Assembly (NCBI GenBank): GCA_015485845.1
Contig: WFSU01000044.1
Coordinates: 1 to 16,100 of the forward strand
Reading direction: 5' to 3'
Source of the DNA: Nitratifractor sp.
Lineage (GTDB): Bacteria; Campylobacterota; Campylobacteria; Campylobacterales; Sulfurovaceae
DNA length: 16,100 nucleotides
Numbering within the stretch: the first letter of the stretch is position 1; the number at the start of each line of letters is the position of its first letter. Made by a program: the position numbers and the translations under genes. This document shows, one piece after another, positions 1 through 7,986 of the stretch. Below the pieces are notes generated by a model. The model saw only the letters and a program-made list of their open reading frames with translations. It ran no database searches and was not told the DNA's origin.

Positions 1-425
1 AACAGATCAAAGGTCTGGATGACCTCCTCCGACCGGATCTCCTGACGACACTGGGCAATCCTGAAACATGCAGTATCGGCAAAGCAGCCAAAGAGACCCT
101 GCTTCGCTACGGAGGCACAAGCTTCCTCGACAACGTCCACCGCTCACTGGGGCTGTTTGCAGCCGATTCACGGGATATGAATCATCTATTGCTGACCGGG
201 CAGGCCGACGTCGGTCTCAACTGGACCGCCTCCCGCCATGCCCTCCCGCAAAACGACAGGATAGAGGTTATTCCTGTGTTTGACCTCTATTCACAGCCGA
301 AAGCCCTTGTCGTTGCTGCACTGCAATTCTCTCTTCACCCAAAATTGGCACAGGCGTTTGTTGATTATCTTGCCTCGCCCTATGGGAAAATGATTATGCA
401 AAAGTATGGATTCGGCCATGAATAA
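1..425 (+). CDS. Periplasmic substrate-binding protein, ModA-like (3' part)
   Basis: The reading frame is open from position 3 to the TAA at 423-425, so only the C-terminal ~140 residues are visible. The segment GNPETCSIGKAAKETLLRYG followed by a GQADVGLNW block is the pattern of the C-terminal lobe of molybdate/tungstate-type (ModA-like) binding proteins. Such proteins bind an oxyanion or similar small ligand in the periplasm and normally deliver it to an ABC permease. The C-terminal helix (AQAFVDYLASPYGKMIMQKYGF) is also typical of the fold. No permease gene follows. The next gene starts inside this one (ATG at 418, stop at 423-425) and encodes a membrane c-di-GMP sensor, so this protein may be the ligand-sensing partner of that sensor rather than a transporter subunit. 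The ligand cannot be told from the fragment. Confidence 0.75.
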   Translation, partial: QIKGLDDLLRPDLLTTLGNPETCSIGKAAKETLLRYGGTSFLDNVHRSLGLFAADSRDMNHLLLTGQADVGLNWTASRHALPQNDRIEVIPVFDLYSQPKALVVAALQFSLHPKLAQAFVDYLASPYGKMIMQKYGFGHE

Positions 426-2340
426 GCGCACCATATTTCTCGTAATAGTCCTGGCCTTTATGCTGATCCTGCTCATCATTTCCCAAACACGTTTCTCCGC
501 GACCCTCGAAGCACAATCGCGCATCGAAAACGACTATCTCACCGAGCAAGTGATCGCTTCAGATCTGATCCATCACATTTCACAAATCCAATCTCTGACC
601 TACAAAATCCCTCTGACAGCCAACACCCCCCGGCTGCTGAATGTCTACATGGACGAACTCAATCGTATGACCAAGGAGGGTGCCCACCTCATCCACCTGC
701 TCGAATCGGGTGGAACGTATGTGCGTACCGCACCGCTCAACCTCCCCGGCATGGATCACTACACCCGTCGCTTTATCCTCCGTCCTCCCCACACCATCCC
801 GGAAGAGGTGATCCACCTCAAACCACGCATCCAACTGTTCGAAACGTTGTGCACCAAGCTCGAGACACTCATCCGCCGGAAACTGGAGGCACGGAAACTG
901 CACAAATCTCTCAATGCTATTGGGGAACAGATCGCACTCTTCACCAAATCAATCGATTCGATTTTACGGCGGATGACCGAAGACGCCAATCAAATCTACT
1001 ACGAAGCCCAAAAGCAGCACACACTTCTGTTGCAAAAAACTCAGCATACAAAAACAAAGTACAATTACGCCACGATCATCCTTCTCTTCATTATCTTTGT
1101 TCTTGTCCTTGTTTTGTTAAGACATTTTATCCGTGAACTCCACAACAAAATTGATTTCGACCGTCTCACCGGATTGTTCTCGCGTGCGAAGCTTGAGAGG
1201 ACTGAATTTACCGAGCATTCACTTCTTATTTTGATCGACATGGATGACTTCAGTGACATCAACAGTCTCTACGGCATGGCATTCGGCAACAAAGTACTGC
1301 TCAACCAGGCAGACAAACTGCGTCATTTTGATCCGTACGCCAAAATCTTCCGGGTGGCAGGGGATGTCTTTGGTGTCTATTATGCTGCATTTCCCAATGA
1401 TGATACCAAAATTCAGGAGCGGATCATCTCGATCCAGAAGCTCCTCAAAGACTGCTCCAAATGCCAACTGGAAATCTCAGTGACCATTGCCGCTGCCAAA
1501 GGAGAAGACTGCCTTCATGATGCGTACACGGCTCTGGATATTGCCAATACCAAAGACGAGCCCTGGTGGATCTATCACGATGAGAGCCAATACATTCGCG
1601 AGGTCAAGTTCAACCGTCTCTGGCATGATGAGCTCAAGGCCGCCCTGGATCACGATGCAATCGTTCCCTTTTTCCACCCTATTGTCGACAAAGACAAAAA
1701 CGTCATCCACTACGAAACCCTCATGCGTTTGAAACGCAGCAACGGCAAGACCGAGTACATCTCCCCTTCCGTATTCCTCGAGGTCGCCAAAAGAACCAAA
1801 CTCTACCTCCCTATCTCCCGGCGGCTCATCGAAAAAGCTTTCGTTTTCTTCAGCGACAAGCCGGAGGTTTCGTTTACAATCAACCTCTCCTACGAAGACA
1901 TGGAAAAAGAACCCATCCAGGCTTTCCTCGCCGAGATGATCGAGAAATATCATGCCAAAGATCGGGTAATGTTCGAAGTGCTCGAAACCAGCTTTGTCGA
2001 TAACCCCAACCTGCTGAAAGAGTTTATCGCCCATTTCCGCTCGCTCGGGGTCAAATTCGCCATCGATGACTTCGGGGCGGGCTACTCCAATCTCAAAAGG
2101 GTCGTTGCCCTCAACCCCGACTACCTCAAAATCGACGGCAGCCTCATCCAGGCGATGATCCACGACCGCCGCAGCCACAAAATGGTCGAAAATATCGTCG
2201 AATACGCCCGGGAATTCGGGATCAAAACCGTCGCCGAATACGTCAGCACTCCAGAGATCTTCGCCGAGTGCAAGCGCCTCAACATGGATTACTGCCAGGG
2301 GTACTACTTCGCTGAACCCAGCCCCCGACTGGAGATGTAA
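418..2340 (+). CDS. Membrane sensor with degenerate GGDEF and EAL domain
   Basis: A 640-residue c-di-GMP signalling protein. The ATG at 418 is preferred to the in-frame ATG at 406 because it puts the hydrophobic segment at the N-terminus (TM1 about residues 5-24) and has a GGA 7 nt upstream. A mainly helical periplasmic region of about 190 residues follows, then TM2 (about 217-240). The GGDEF-like domain begins at DRLTGLFSR, but its signature is AGDVF (314-318) instead of GGDEF, so cyclase activity is unlikely; it may bind GTP or act as a regulator. The EAL domain has ETL (433-435) for EAL and keeps the TINLS asparagine, IDDFGAGYSNL, YLKID lysine, a VAE glutamate and CQGYY, so phosphodiesterase activity is plausible. 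EGVET has become EYVST. It overlaps the upstream binding-protein gene by 8 nt, suggesting coupled translation and joint function. Confidence 0.88.
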   Translation: MNKRTIFLVIVLAFMLILLIISQTRFSATLEAQSRIENDYLTEQVIASDLIHHISQIQSLTYKIPLTANTPRLLNVYMDELNRMTKEGAHLIHLLESGGTYVRTAPLNLPGMDHYTRRFILRPPHTIPEEVIHLKPRIQLFETLCTKLETLIRRKLEARKLHKSLNAIGEQIALFTKSIDSILRRMTEDANQIYYEAQKQHTLLLQKTQHTKTKYNYATIILLFIIFVLVLVLLRHFIRELHNKIDFDRLTGLFSRAKLERTEFTEHSLLILIDMDDFSDINSLYGMAFGNKVLLNQADKLRHFDPYAKIFRVAGDVFGVYYAAFPNDDTKIQERIISIQKLLKDCSKCQLEISVTIAAAKGEDCLHDAYTALDIANTKDEPWWIYHDESQYIREVKFNRLWHDELKAALDHDAIVPFFHPIVDKDKNVIHYETLMRLKRSNGKTEYISPSVFLEVAKRTKLYLPISRRLIEKAFVFFSDKPEVSFTINLSYEDMEKEPIQAFLAEMIEKYHAKDRVMFEVLETSFVDNPNLLKEFIAHFRSLGVKFAIDDFGAGYSNLKRVVALNPDYLKIDGSLIQAMIHDRRSHKMVENIVEYAREFGIKTVAEYVSTPEIFAECKRLNMDYCQGYYFAEPSPRLEM

Positions 2341-2392
2341 GCCCCCGATGCAGGATTTTTTGCAACTTGCCCGATTTTCTCCCCGATTTTGA

Positions 2393-2420
2393 TTGCTTTT
2401 TGAGGTCAATATGCTATAAT
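2393..2420 (+). promoter_or_regulatory. Promoter of the FIST-GGDEF-EAL gene, possibly leaderless
   Basis: TTGCTT (2393-2398), a 16-nt spacer and a perfect TATAAT (2415-2420), preceded by TGC as in extended -10 promoters. The start ATG lies at 2427, six bases after the -10 box, so transcription would begin at or very near the A of the start codon. The CGGGGG before the ATG is too close to act as a normal ribosome binding site. Confidence 0.5.
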
Positions 2421-2426
2421 CGGGGG

Positions 2427-5400
2427 ATGAAGACGTACACTACTTATTTTGATTCTATCAAACAATTTACGGCCTTTGTCCATGCCCATGCCATCGAGGA
2501 CAATGACCGTCTGCTGATCCAAGTCTTTACCGCGCTGAGTGATATCCGGCAGATCCGGGCGATACGCAACGTCCTTGCAGCCCTGTTCCCCCATGCTGCC
2601 CTGATCGGTGCCAGTACCGATGGGGAGATTGCATCGGGACGCGTTTCGGTCGGCAAGACCGTCGTGGCGTTGACCCAGTTTGCCACCACCACCCTCAGCA
2701 CCACTCTGGTGGATGGTTATGCCACCAGTCTCGGTCTCGGCCGGCAACTTGCCCAACAACTCCCCCGACACGATGACAACCGACTCCTCATTACCTTTAC
2801 CGATGGTCTCCACTGCAACGGAGAAGACTATGTCCGGGGCATCAGCGAAGTGCGACACGGATTGATCATCGCCGGGGGTCTGGCCGGGGACGGTGCCCGG
2901 TTTGCGCAGACGTTTGTCTTCACGCGTGACCGTTTCACCACCCGGGGAGCCGCCGGTGTCCTTCTAAGCAACCCTGCCCTGCAAATCCACACCGATTACA
3001 ATTTCAACTGGACCCCCATCGGAAAATTCATGACCGTTACCCGGGTCGAGGGGAACCGGCTCTACACCCTCGATGACCAACCGGCCGTCGCCATGTATGC
3101 CCGATACCTCGGGGAAGAACTGGCGGAAAAGCTCCCCGAAATCGGGGTAGAATTTCCCCTCATCATCCAGCGGGGCGATTACCGTATCGCCCGGGCAATT
3201 CTGGCACGACACGATGATGGATCCCTCACCTCTGCCGGGAACTTCCTGCCCGGTGACCGCGTGCGTTTCGGATACGGTGATGCTGAGATGATCCTCAACC
3301 GCTCCTTTGACGCGTATGAAGCGTTGTCCCGCCACCCGGTCGAGAGTATCTTTGTTTACTCCTGCATGGCACGACGGCGCTTCATGCCCGATTTGATCGG
3401 CGAAGAGATCCGCCCCCTGCAATCGATGGCGGAAGTCTCCGGCTTTTTCACCTACGGAGAATTTTACTCGAGCCACGGTCAGTCAATGCTCATGAACCAG
3501 ACCACCACTCTGTTGGCACTGAGCGAGTCGGCAGGATCCTCTTCCCATCCGCACTTTGAAAAAACCTCACAAGCGTTTCCCATCCAGGATTACCAGAAAT
3601 CGATCAAAGCCCTCTCCCATCTCGTCAACGTGACGACCAAAGAGCTGCGTACGGAAAACGAACGCCTCGAAGAGTGGGCTTCCCAACTCGAAGATAAAAA
3701 TCGTACCCTTCAGAACATTCAGGAGATTGGCCACTTCGGAAGCTGGGAGATCAATTTTCGCACCCGAAAATCCACCTGGTCCCGGGAAAATTATTTGATC
3801 TACGGACTCGATCCCGATACCGCACACCTGTCGTTGCGTGCCTTTTATTCCCAGCTCCTTCCGGAGGACCGTATCCTTGCCCGCAAGACATTACATGAGG
3901 CACGCCATGGCAAGGACGTCAAGACTATCCGCGTCCACGCCCGCCATACCGACGGGCGTCTTATTACCCTGCTGGTCAATGGAAAAATTCTGTTCGACAA
4001 ACACGGAAAACCCCTCTCTCTCATCGGCACCACCCTCGACATCACTGAGCAAGTGCAGCTCAAAGCCTACAACGACGAACTCGCCTCCATCATCGAAAAC
4101 TCCACCAACGAAATCTACGTTGTCGAGCGGGGAACCCACCGGTACCTCTATGCCAACCGGGCGGCGCTTGAACGCCTTGGATATACCCGGGATGAACTGC
4201 TCCAGCTGACGATCCTCGACATCAATCAATCCCTGAGCCTGCCCGATGTACAGGGCATCGAAAAGAGAATTATGGAACACGGTACTATCTCCAACCGTAC
4301 CGTTCATACGACCAAAGAAGGCGCCACTTATCCGGTCGAATCGTTTATCCAGTACCATACTTATCAGGAAAAAGAGGTCGCAGTGATCTTCGACATTGAC
4401 ATCACCGAACGGGTCGCCGCTGAGCAGAACCAGAAGCGGCAAGCTGAAATCCTCGAACAAATCCGCGATTCCGTCGTCTCAACCGACCTCAACGATATCA
4501 TCACCAGCTGGAACCACGGAGCGGAAACCATCCACGGCTACACGGCCGAAGAGATGATCGGACGACCGATCTATACCCTCTATTTTGAAGAGGATATCCC
4601 CCTTCTACAGCATATGAAAGAAGAGACCCTCCGCCAGGGTATGTTTCAAGGTGAGATTCGCAAACGTACCAAAAGCGGTGAAGGAATCGATACCCTGCTG
4701 ACACTGACCCCTTTTCGGGATGAGAATGGGGACGTGATCGGCTTGACCCGCTTCACCCAAGACATCACCCAGCGGAAAAAGATCGAACAGCAACTCAAAG
4801 AGCAGACGGAGCTTCTGAATTATCAAGCCTACCACGATGCGCTCACCGGTCTCCCCAACCGAACCCTGTTTGATGATCGCCTCCAACAGGCGATGGCCAA
4901 CGCCAAGAAACACGACGAGATGCTCGGACTCCTCTTCATCGACCTTGACAACTTCAAACAGATCAACGACACCCTCGGCCACCCCATCGGCGACCGGATA
5001 CTCAAGGTCATCGCCAAACGCCTTCAGGGGACTATCCGCGAAGAGGATACGCTCGCCCGGCTCGGAGGAGATGAATTTGTCCTCCTCACCCGCGCCCTTA
5101 CTTCCCCTCAGTCGGCCTCTACCATCGCCAATAAAATCATCGATGCTCTCCGTCCCGGGATCGTCCTCGATGCACATGAACTCCACATCAGCGCCAGCAT
5201 CGGTGTGAGCCTCTACCCGCAGGACACCTCCGACAAAAACGACCTTCTCAAATACGCCGATACTGCCATGTATAAAGCCAAAGAAGTGGGGAAAAACGCG
5301 TACAAATTTTACTCAGAAGATATGACCACCGAAGCGGTAGAAAAAGCCAGGATCGAAGCCGGGCTGCGCAAAGCGATCAGCGATCGCAAACTCCCTGTCC

Positions 5401-6110
5401 ACTATCAGCCTCAGATCGATGCCCGGGACGGTCACGTCATCGGGGTCGAAGCACTGACCCGCTGGGAACACCCCGATCTCGGGCTCATCGGCCCCGATCA
5501 GTTCATCCCCGTCGCCGAGGACAGCCACTTGATCGTCAAGATAGATCAGCTCACCATGCTGCACGCGATGGAGGATGTCAAAGCCTGGTACGACGCCGGA
5601 CTCAATCCGGGGATACTCTCCCTCAACCTCTCCATCAAACAGTTGATGAATGAGCATTTTATCCAGTCCCTGTTTGACACGATCAAACAGACCGATTTCA
5701 AAGTAAGCTGGCTTGAATTTGAGATCACTGAGAGCCAGATGATGCACAACCCCGAAAAATCGATCCAGGTTCTCGAGACCCTCAGCTCCTTCGGAATCAG
5801 CGTAGCCATCGACGACTTTGGCACCGGCTACTCTTCACTCGCTCACCTCAAGCGCCTCCCGGTCAAAACCCTCAAAATCGACCGATCCTTCATCAAGGAT
5901 CTCCCCGACGACGAGGAGGATCGTGCGATCTCCAAGGCCATCATCGGCCTGGCACAAAGCCTCAAACTCGATATCATCGCCGAGGGGGTCGAAACCGAAG
6001 ATCAAGTGGAGTATCTCCTCGAAAACGGCTGCCACTTCATCCAGGGATACTACTACTCCCGCCCCATTCCGAGGGATGCTATGGCCGATTTTCTCGAAGA
6101 ATACCGCTGA
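2427..6110 (+). CDS. FIST-PAS-PAS-PAS-GGDEF-EAL c-di-GMP sensor protein
   Basis: A 1227-residue protein with no signal peptide or membrane segment, so probably cytoplasmic. Order of domains: FIST_N (about 1-190) and FIST_C (about 200-340), a proposed small-ligand sensor; a coiled coil (about 395-432, ELRTENERLEEWASQLEDKN); three PAS domains (about 433-545, 552-665 and 673-795), the first and third ending in the usual DIT motif; GGDEF (about 804-970); EAL (about 985-1225). The cyclase signature GGDEF is intact at 880-884, with an inhibitory I-site RxxD (REED) five residues before it. EAL is intact at 1008-1010, with IDDFGTGYSSL, LKIDRSF, AEGVET and QGYYY. Both synthesis and breakdown of c-di-GMP are therefore possible, tuned by four sensory modules. 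The ATG at 2427 is chosen over an upstream TTG at 2367, which lies before the -10 box. Its stop codon directly abuts that of the convergent ppk2 gene. Confidence 0.93.
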   Translation: MKTYTTYFDSIKQFTAFVHAHAIEDNDRLLIQVFTALSDIRQIRAIRNVLAALFPHAALIGASTDGEIASGRVSVGKTVVALTQFATTTLSTTLVDGYATSLGLGRQLAQQLPRHDDNRLLITFTDGLHCNGEDYVRGISEVRHGLIIAGGLAGDGARFAQTFVFTRDRFTTRGAAGVLLSNPALQIHTDYNFNWTPIGKFMTVTRVEGNRLYTLDDQPAVAMYARYLGEELAEKLPEIGVEFPLIIQRGDYRIARAILARHDDGSLTSAGNFLPGDRVRFGYGDAEMILNRSFDAYEALSRHPVESIFVYSCMARRRFMPDLIGEEIRPLQSMAEVSGFFTYGEFYSSHGQSMLMNQTTTLLALSESAGSSSHPHFEKTSQAFPIQDYQKSIKALSHLVNVTTKELRTENERLEEWASQLEDKNRTLQNIQEIGHFGSWEINFRTRKSTWSRENYLIYGLDPDTAHLSLRAFYSQLLPEDRILARKTLHEARHGKDVKTIRVHARHTDGRLITLLVNGKILFDKHGKPLSLIGTTLDITEQVQLKAYNDELASIIENSTNEIYVVERGTHRYLYANRAALERLGYTRDELLQLTILDINQSLSLPDVQGIEKRIMEHGTISNRTVHTTKEGATYPVESFIQYHTYQEKEVAVIFDIDITERVAAEQNQKRQAEILEQIRDSVVSTDLNDIITSWNHGAETIHGYTAEEMIGRPIYTLYFEEDIPLLQHMKEETLRQGMFQGEIRKRTKSGEGIDTLLTLTPFRDENGDVIGLTRFTQDITQRKKIEQQLKEQTELLNYQAYHDALTGLPNRTLFDDRLQQAMANAKKHDEMLGLLFIDLDNFKQINDTLGHPIGDRILKVIAKRLQGTIREEDTLARLGGDEFVLLTRALTSPQSASTIANKIIDALRPGIVLDAHELHISASIGVSLYPQDTSDKNDLLKYADTAMYKAKEVGKNAYKFYSEDMTTEAVEKARIEAGLRKAISDRKLPVHYQPQIDARDGHVIGVEALTRWEHPDLGLIGPDQFIPVAEDSHLIVKIDQLTMLHAMEDVKAWYDAGLNPGILSLNLSIKQLMNEHFIQSLFDTIKQTDFKVSWLEFEITESQMMHNPEKSIQVLETLSSFGISVAIDDFGTGYSSLAHLKRLPVKTLKIDRSFIKDLPDDEEDRAISKAIIGLAQSLKLDIIAEGVETEDQVEYLLENGCHFIQGYYYSRPIPRDAMADFLEEYR

Positions 6111-6941
6111 TCACTCCGCCTGCCCTGCGGCATCGTGCAGCGTCACGATCGCCCCATCGACCCCCATCACCGCATCCATATCCCGCCCTGCATAGTCGAT
6201 GTTGCTCAGCAGATAGCGAATGGCATTGAGGCGGGCGCGTTTCTTGTCCACGGCATCGAGCTCGATCCAGGGGGCATACGGCGTACCGGTGAGGCGAAAC
6301 ATTTTGTCCCGCAGTATCACATAGTCGTCGTAGCGTTCGTGGGATTTGTAGTCGAGTGTGGAGAGTTTCCAGCTCTTGAGAGGATCCTGCTCCCGGTCAC
6401 GGATCCGATCCCCCTGCGTCTCTTTGTCGATGTTGAGGTAAAATTTGAAAAAGAGCATCCCGTCATCGACCAGCATCTTCTCAACCGAATTGACCTGCCC
6501 GTAAAACTCTTCGTGCTGCTGCGGCGTACAGAAACCGAATACCTGCTCGATCCCGGCACGGTTGTACCAGCTGCGGTCAAAAAAAACGATCTCTTCCCGG
6601 TCAGGCACCTGACGCAGATGGCGCTGGAAGTACCACTGCCCCTGCTCCACCTCGCTCGGCTTGGGCAGGGCAACGCTTCGGGTATGGCGGGGATTGAGAT
6701 AGGCATTGAACGCTTTGATCGTCGAGCTCTTACCCGCCGTATCCATCCCCTCAAAGATCATCAACAGCCGCTGCCCGCTCTCGATCACCCACTTCTGGAG
6801 CTTGACCACCTCGTGCTGGAGGCGCATAAACTCACGGTTATAAAACTTCGTCTCGATTTTGCCGCTTTTTTTGAAGACCTTTTTTGGGGATTCGGTGTGT
6901 TCGGGGAGGGTGTCACAGAGGATGAGCTTCTGGTGGGTCAT
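6111..6941 (-). CDS. ppk2: Polyphosphate kinase 2 (PPK2 family)
   Basis: A 276-residue PPK2-family protein, which transfers phosphate between inorganic polyphosphate and nucleotides (often phosphorylating GDP or ADP using polyphosphate). Walker A is FEGMDTAGKSSTIK (about 63-76), and Walker B with the lid start is FFDRSWYNRAG (about 120-130). The single-domain length fits the short PPK2 class. Preferred substrate nucleotide and direction cannot be decided from sequence alone. The ATG at 6941 is chosen over an in-frame TTG at 6980 because AAAGGAA lies just upstream at proper spacing. It stands alone on the minus strand; its TGA meets the TGA of the convergent GGDEF-EAL gene with no base between them (TGATCA). 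Confidence 0.93.
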   Translation of the reverse strand: MTHQKLILCDTLPEHTESPKKVFKKSGKIETKFYNREFMRLQHEVVKLQKWVIESGQRLLMIFEGMDTAGKSSTIKAFNAYLNPRHTRSVALPKPSEVEQGQWYFQRHLRQVPDREEIVFFDRSWYNRAGIEQVFGFCTPQQHEEFYGQVNSVEKMLVDDGMLFFKFYLNIDKETQGDRIRDREQDPLKSWKLSTLDYKSHERYDDYVILRDKMFRLTGTPYAPWIELDAVDKKRARLNAIRYLLSNIDYAGRDMDAVMGVDGAIVTLHDAAGQAE

Positions 6942-6983
6942 CGGGATTCCTTTTGATCTACTGTAACGCGTTGCCAACAAACA

Positions 6984-7118
6984 GGGGCTGGGACTTCAGT
7001 CCCACTAAACGCGACTGAAGTCGCGTCCCCATGAACAAACTCCTTCTCTCGTGCCATATCTCCCGATATGGCACGCACACTGCATATCAAACATAAAGCC
7101 CATCAGACGATAGGGAAT
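6984..7118. repeat. Four-hairpin structured repeat, copy A
   Basis: Four successive palindromes. H1 GGGACTTCAGTCCC is at 6990-7003. H2 ACGCGACTGAAGTCGCGT (perfect 8-bp stem) is at 7009-7026. H3 is at 7050-7075, an 11-bp stem with loop TCCC. H4 is a decayed stem at about 7099-7115. GGGG (6984-6987) and CCCC (7027-7030) flank H1/H2. A second copy lies at 7987-8106 in the same orientation, with compensating changes in H1 and H3. H2 is the reverse-complement type of H1, as in REP doublets (REPINs). Confidence 0.85.
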
Positions 7119-7122
7119 GAAG

Positions 7123-7162
7123 AAACAGGAGAACAAGGGGTTGGGACTTCAGTCCCACTAAA
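7123..7162. repeat. Partial repeat copy C (first hairpin only)
   Basis: TGGGACTTCAGTCCCA at 7142-7157, preceded by AACAGGAGAACAAGGGG. That lead-in matches the one before copy B (GCAGGAGAATAAGGGG). The element ends after CACTAAA, so H2 to H4 are missing. It sits directly behind copy A and upstream of the metallo-hydrolase promoter. Confidence 0.8.
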
Positions 7163-7194
7163 ACACCTTTGTGTGCATAAAAGGTTATTTGGGT

Positions 7195-7200
7195 TATAGT
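7195..7200 (+). promoter_or_regulatory. -10 box of the metallo-hydrolase gene
   Basis: TATAGT preceded by GGGT, 27 nt upstream of the proposed TTG start. An AAAGG ribosome binding site at 7214-7218 lies between them. No convincing -35 is seen. Confidence 0.4.
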
Positions 7201-7226
7201 ACCGTAAAAATCCAAAGGATACCAAA

Positions 7227-7919
7227 TTGTCCATCACCATCCTCTTCGACAACCATAATCCCGGTTCCAAACAACGCAAGCTCTGGGGATTTTCTGCGTA
7301 TATCGAAGAATACAAGCTTCTCTTCGACACCGGCAGCAACGGACGAGCTCTGCTGCGGAACATAGAACAACTCGGGGTCGACGTGACACAGATCGAATAC
7401 CTCTTTCTCAGTCACGAACACTGGGATCACATCGGAGGGGTCGATTCGGTCATCGAGGCCAATCCCAATCTCACGATTTTTGCCCCCAACTCCCTCTCAA
7501 AAAATATGATCGCCGATCTGCGTACCCAATCCCGGGAAGTGATTGTCTGCGATGAACACCCCCAACAACTCATCCCCGGCTTGTACTCCACCGGCGTACA
7601 AGGAGAGGAGGCTCCCGAACATGCCCTTGTCATTGATGGAGCCCACCCTACCCTCATCACCGGATGCGGTCACTACGGCATCAACCGAATTGTAGATCAA
7701 GCCGAGAACATCATCGACAATTCGGTTAAGAAGGTTATAGGAGGTTTTCATCTTCATAGCCATTCCAGAGAGGAAATCCAAACTACCATCAATTGCCTGA
7801 AAGAACAGGGCATCACTCATGCTCTCCCGACCCACTGCACCGGTGATCGGGCGATTGAGTTTTTTGAAGAGGGATTTGGAGAGGGGTTTCATGTTGGAGG
7901 GATCGGGGCAAAAATGTAG
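7227..7919 (+). CDS. Metallo-beta-lactamase-fold hydrolase (dihydropterin RFA-P synthase-like)
   Basis: A 230-residue MBL-fold protein. The metal motif HxHxDH is SHEHWDH at 62-68 (H63, H65, D67, H68). Further ligand candidates are H149 in TGCGHYGI and H203 in PTHCTG. The TGCGH-x-GI segment and short length match the branch annotated as 7,8-dihydropterin-6-methyl-4-(ribofuranosyl)-aminobenzene 5'-phosphate synthase-like. Most bacterial members have no proven substrate, so the reaction here is unknown. No ATG fits; the TTG at 7227 has AAAGG eight bases upstream and begins the conserved N-terminal strand (ITILFDN). The gene stands alone and is bracketed by two direct copies of a multi-hairpin repeat, suggesting it moved or was captured with them. 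Its stop codon overlaps the GTAG head of a REP-like palindrome. Confidence 0.85.
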   Translation: MSITILFDNHNPGSKQRKLWGFSAYIEEYKLLFDTGSNGRALLRNIEQLGVDVTQIEYLFLSHEHWDHIGGVDSVIEANPNLTIFAPNSLSKNMIADLRTQSREVIVCDEHPQQLIPGLYSTGVQGEEAPEHALVIDGAHPTLITGCGHYGINRIVDQAENIIDNSVKKVIGGFHLHSHSREEIQTTINCLKEQGITHALPTHCTGDRAIEFFEEGFGEGFHVGGIGAKM

Positions 7920-7937
7920 GATGCGCAATTGCGCACC
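7916..7937 (+). repeat. REP-like palindrome with GTAG head
   Basis: GTAGG followed by the perfect 14-bp palindrome TGCGCAATTGCGCA (7922-7935). The GTAG overlaps the stop codon of the metallo-hydrolase gene (TAG at 7917-7919). A GTAG tetranucleotide 5' of a hairpin is the layout of REP sequences recognised by REP-associated tyrosine transposases. A second GTAGG-headed hairpin lies at 15470-15495. Confidence 0.55.
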
Positions 7938-7986
7938 GAGTATTAGCGTATTGGTGTAGTAGTATATTGGTAAGCAGGAGAATAAG

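Noticed and set aside
1477..2409. Minus-strand open frame of 310 codons
   Set aside because: It is antisense to the EAL domain of the membrane sensor, with no motif or ribosome binding site.
6990..7156. Repeated palindromes at 6990, 7143 and later as a CRISPR array
   Set aside because: The copies are irregularly spaced, are palindromic doublets of different lengths and have no unique spacers of constant size. No cas genes are nearby.
7227..7919. Metallo-hydrolase as a class B antibiotic beta-lactamase
   Set aside because: It has no signal peptide and follows the TGCGH-x-GI pattern of the dihydropterin-synthase-like branch, not that of class B lactamases.
7922..7935. Palindrome TGCGCAATTGCGCA as an intrinsic terminator
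   Set aside because: It lacks a T-tract and has no room for a loop. The GTAG head fits a REP sequence better.
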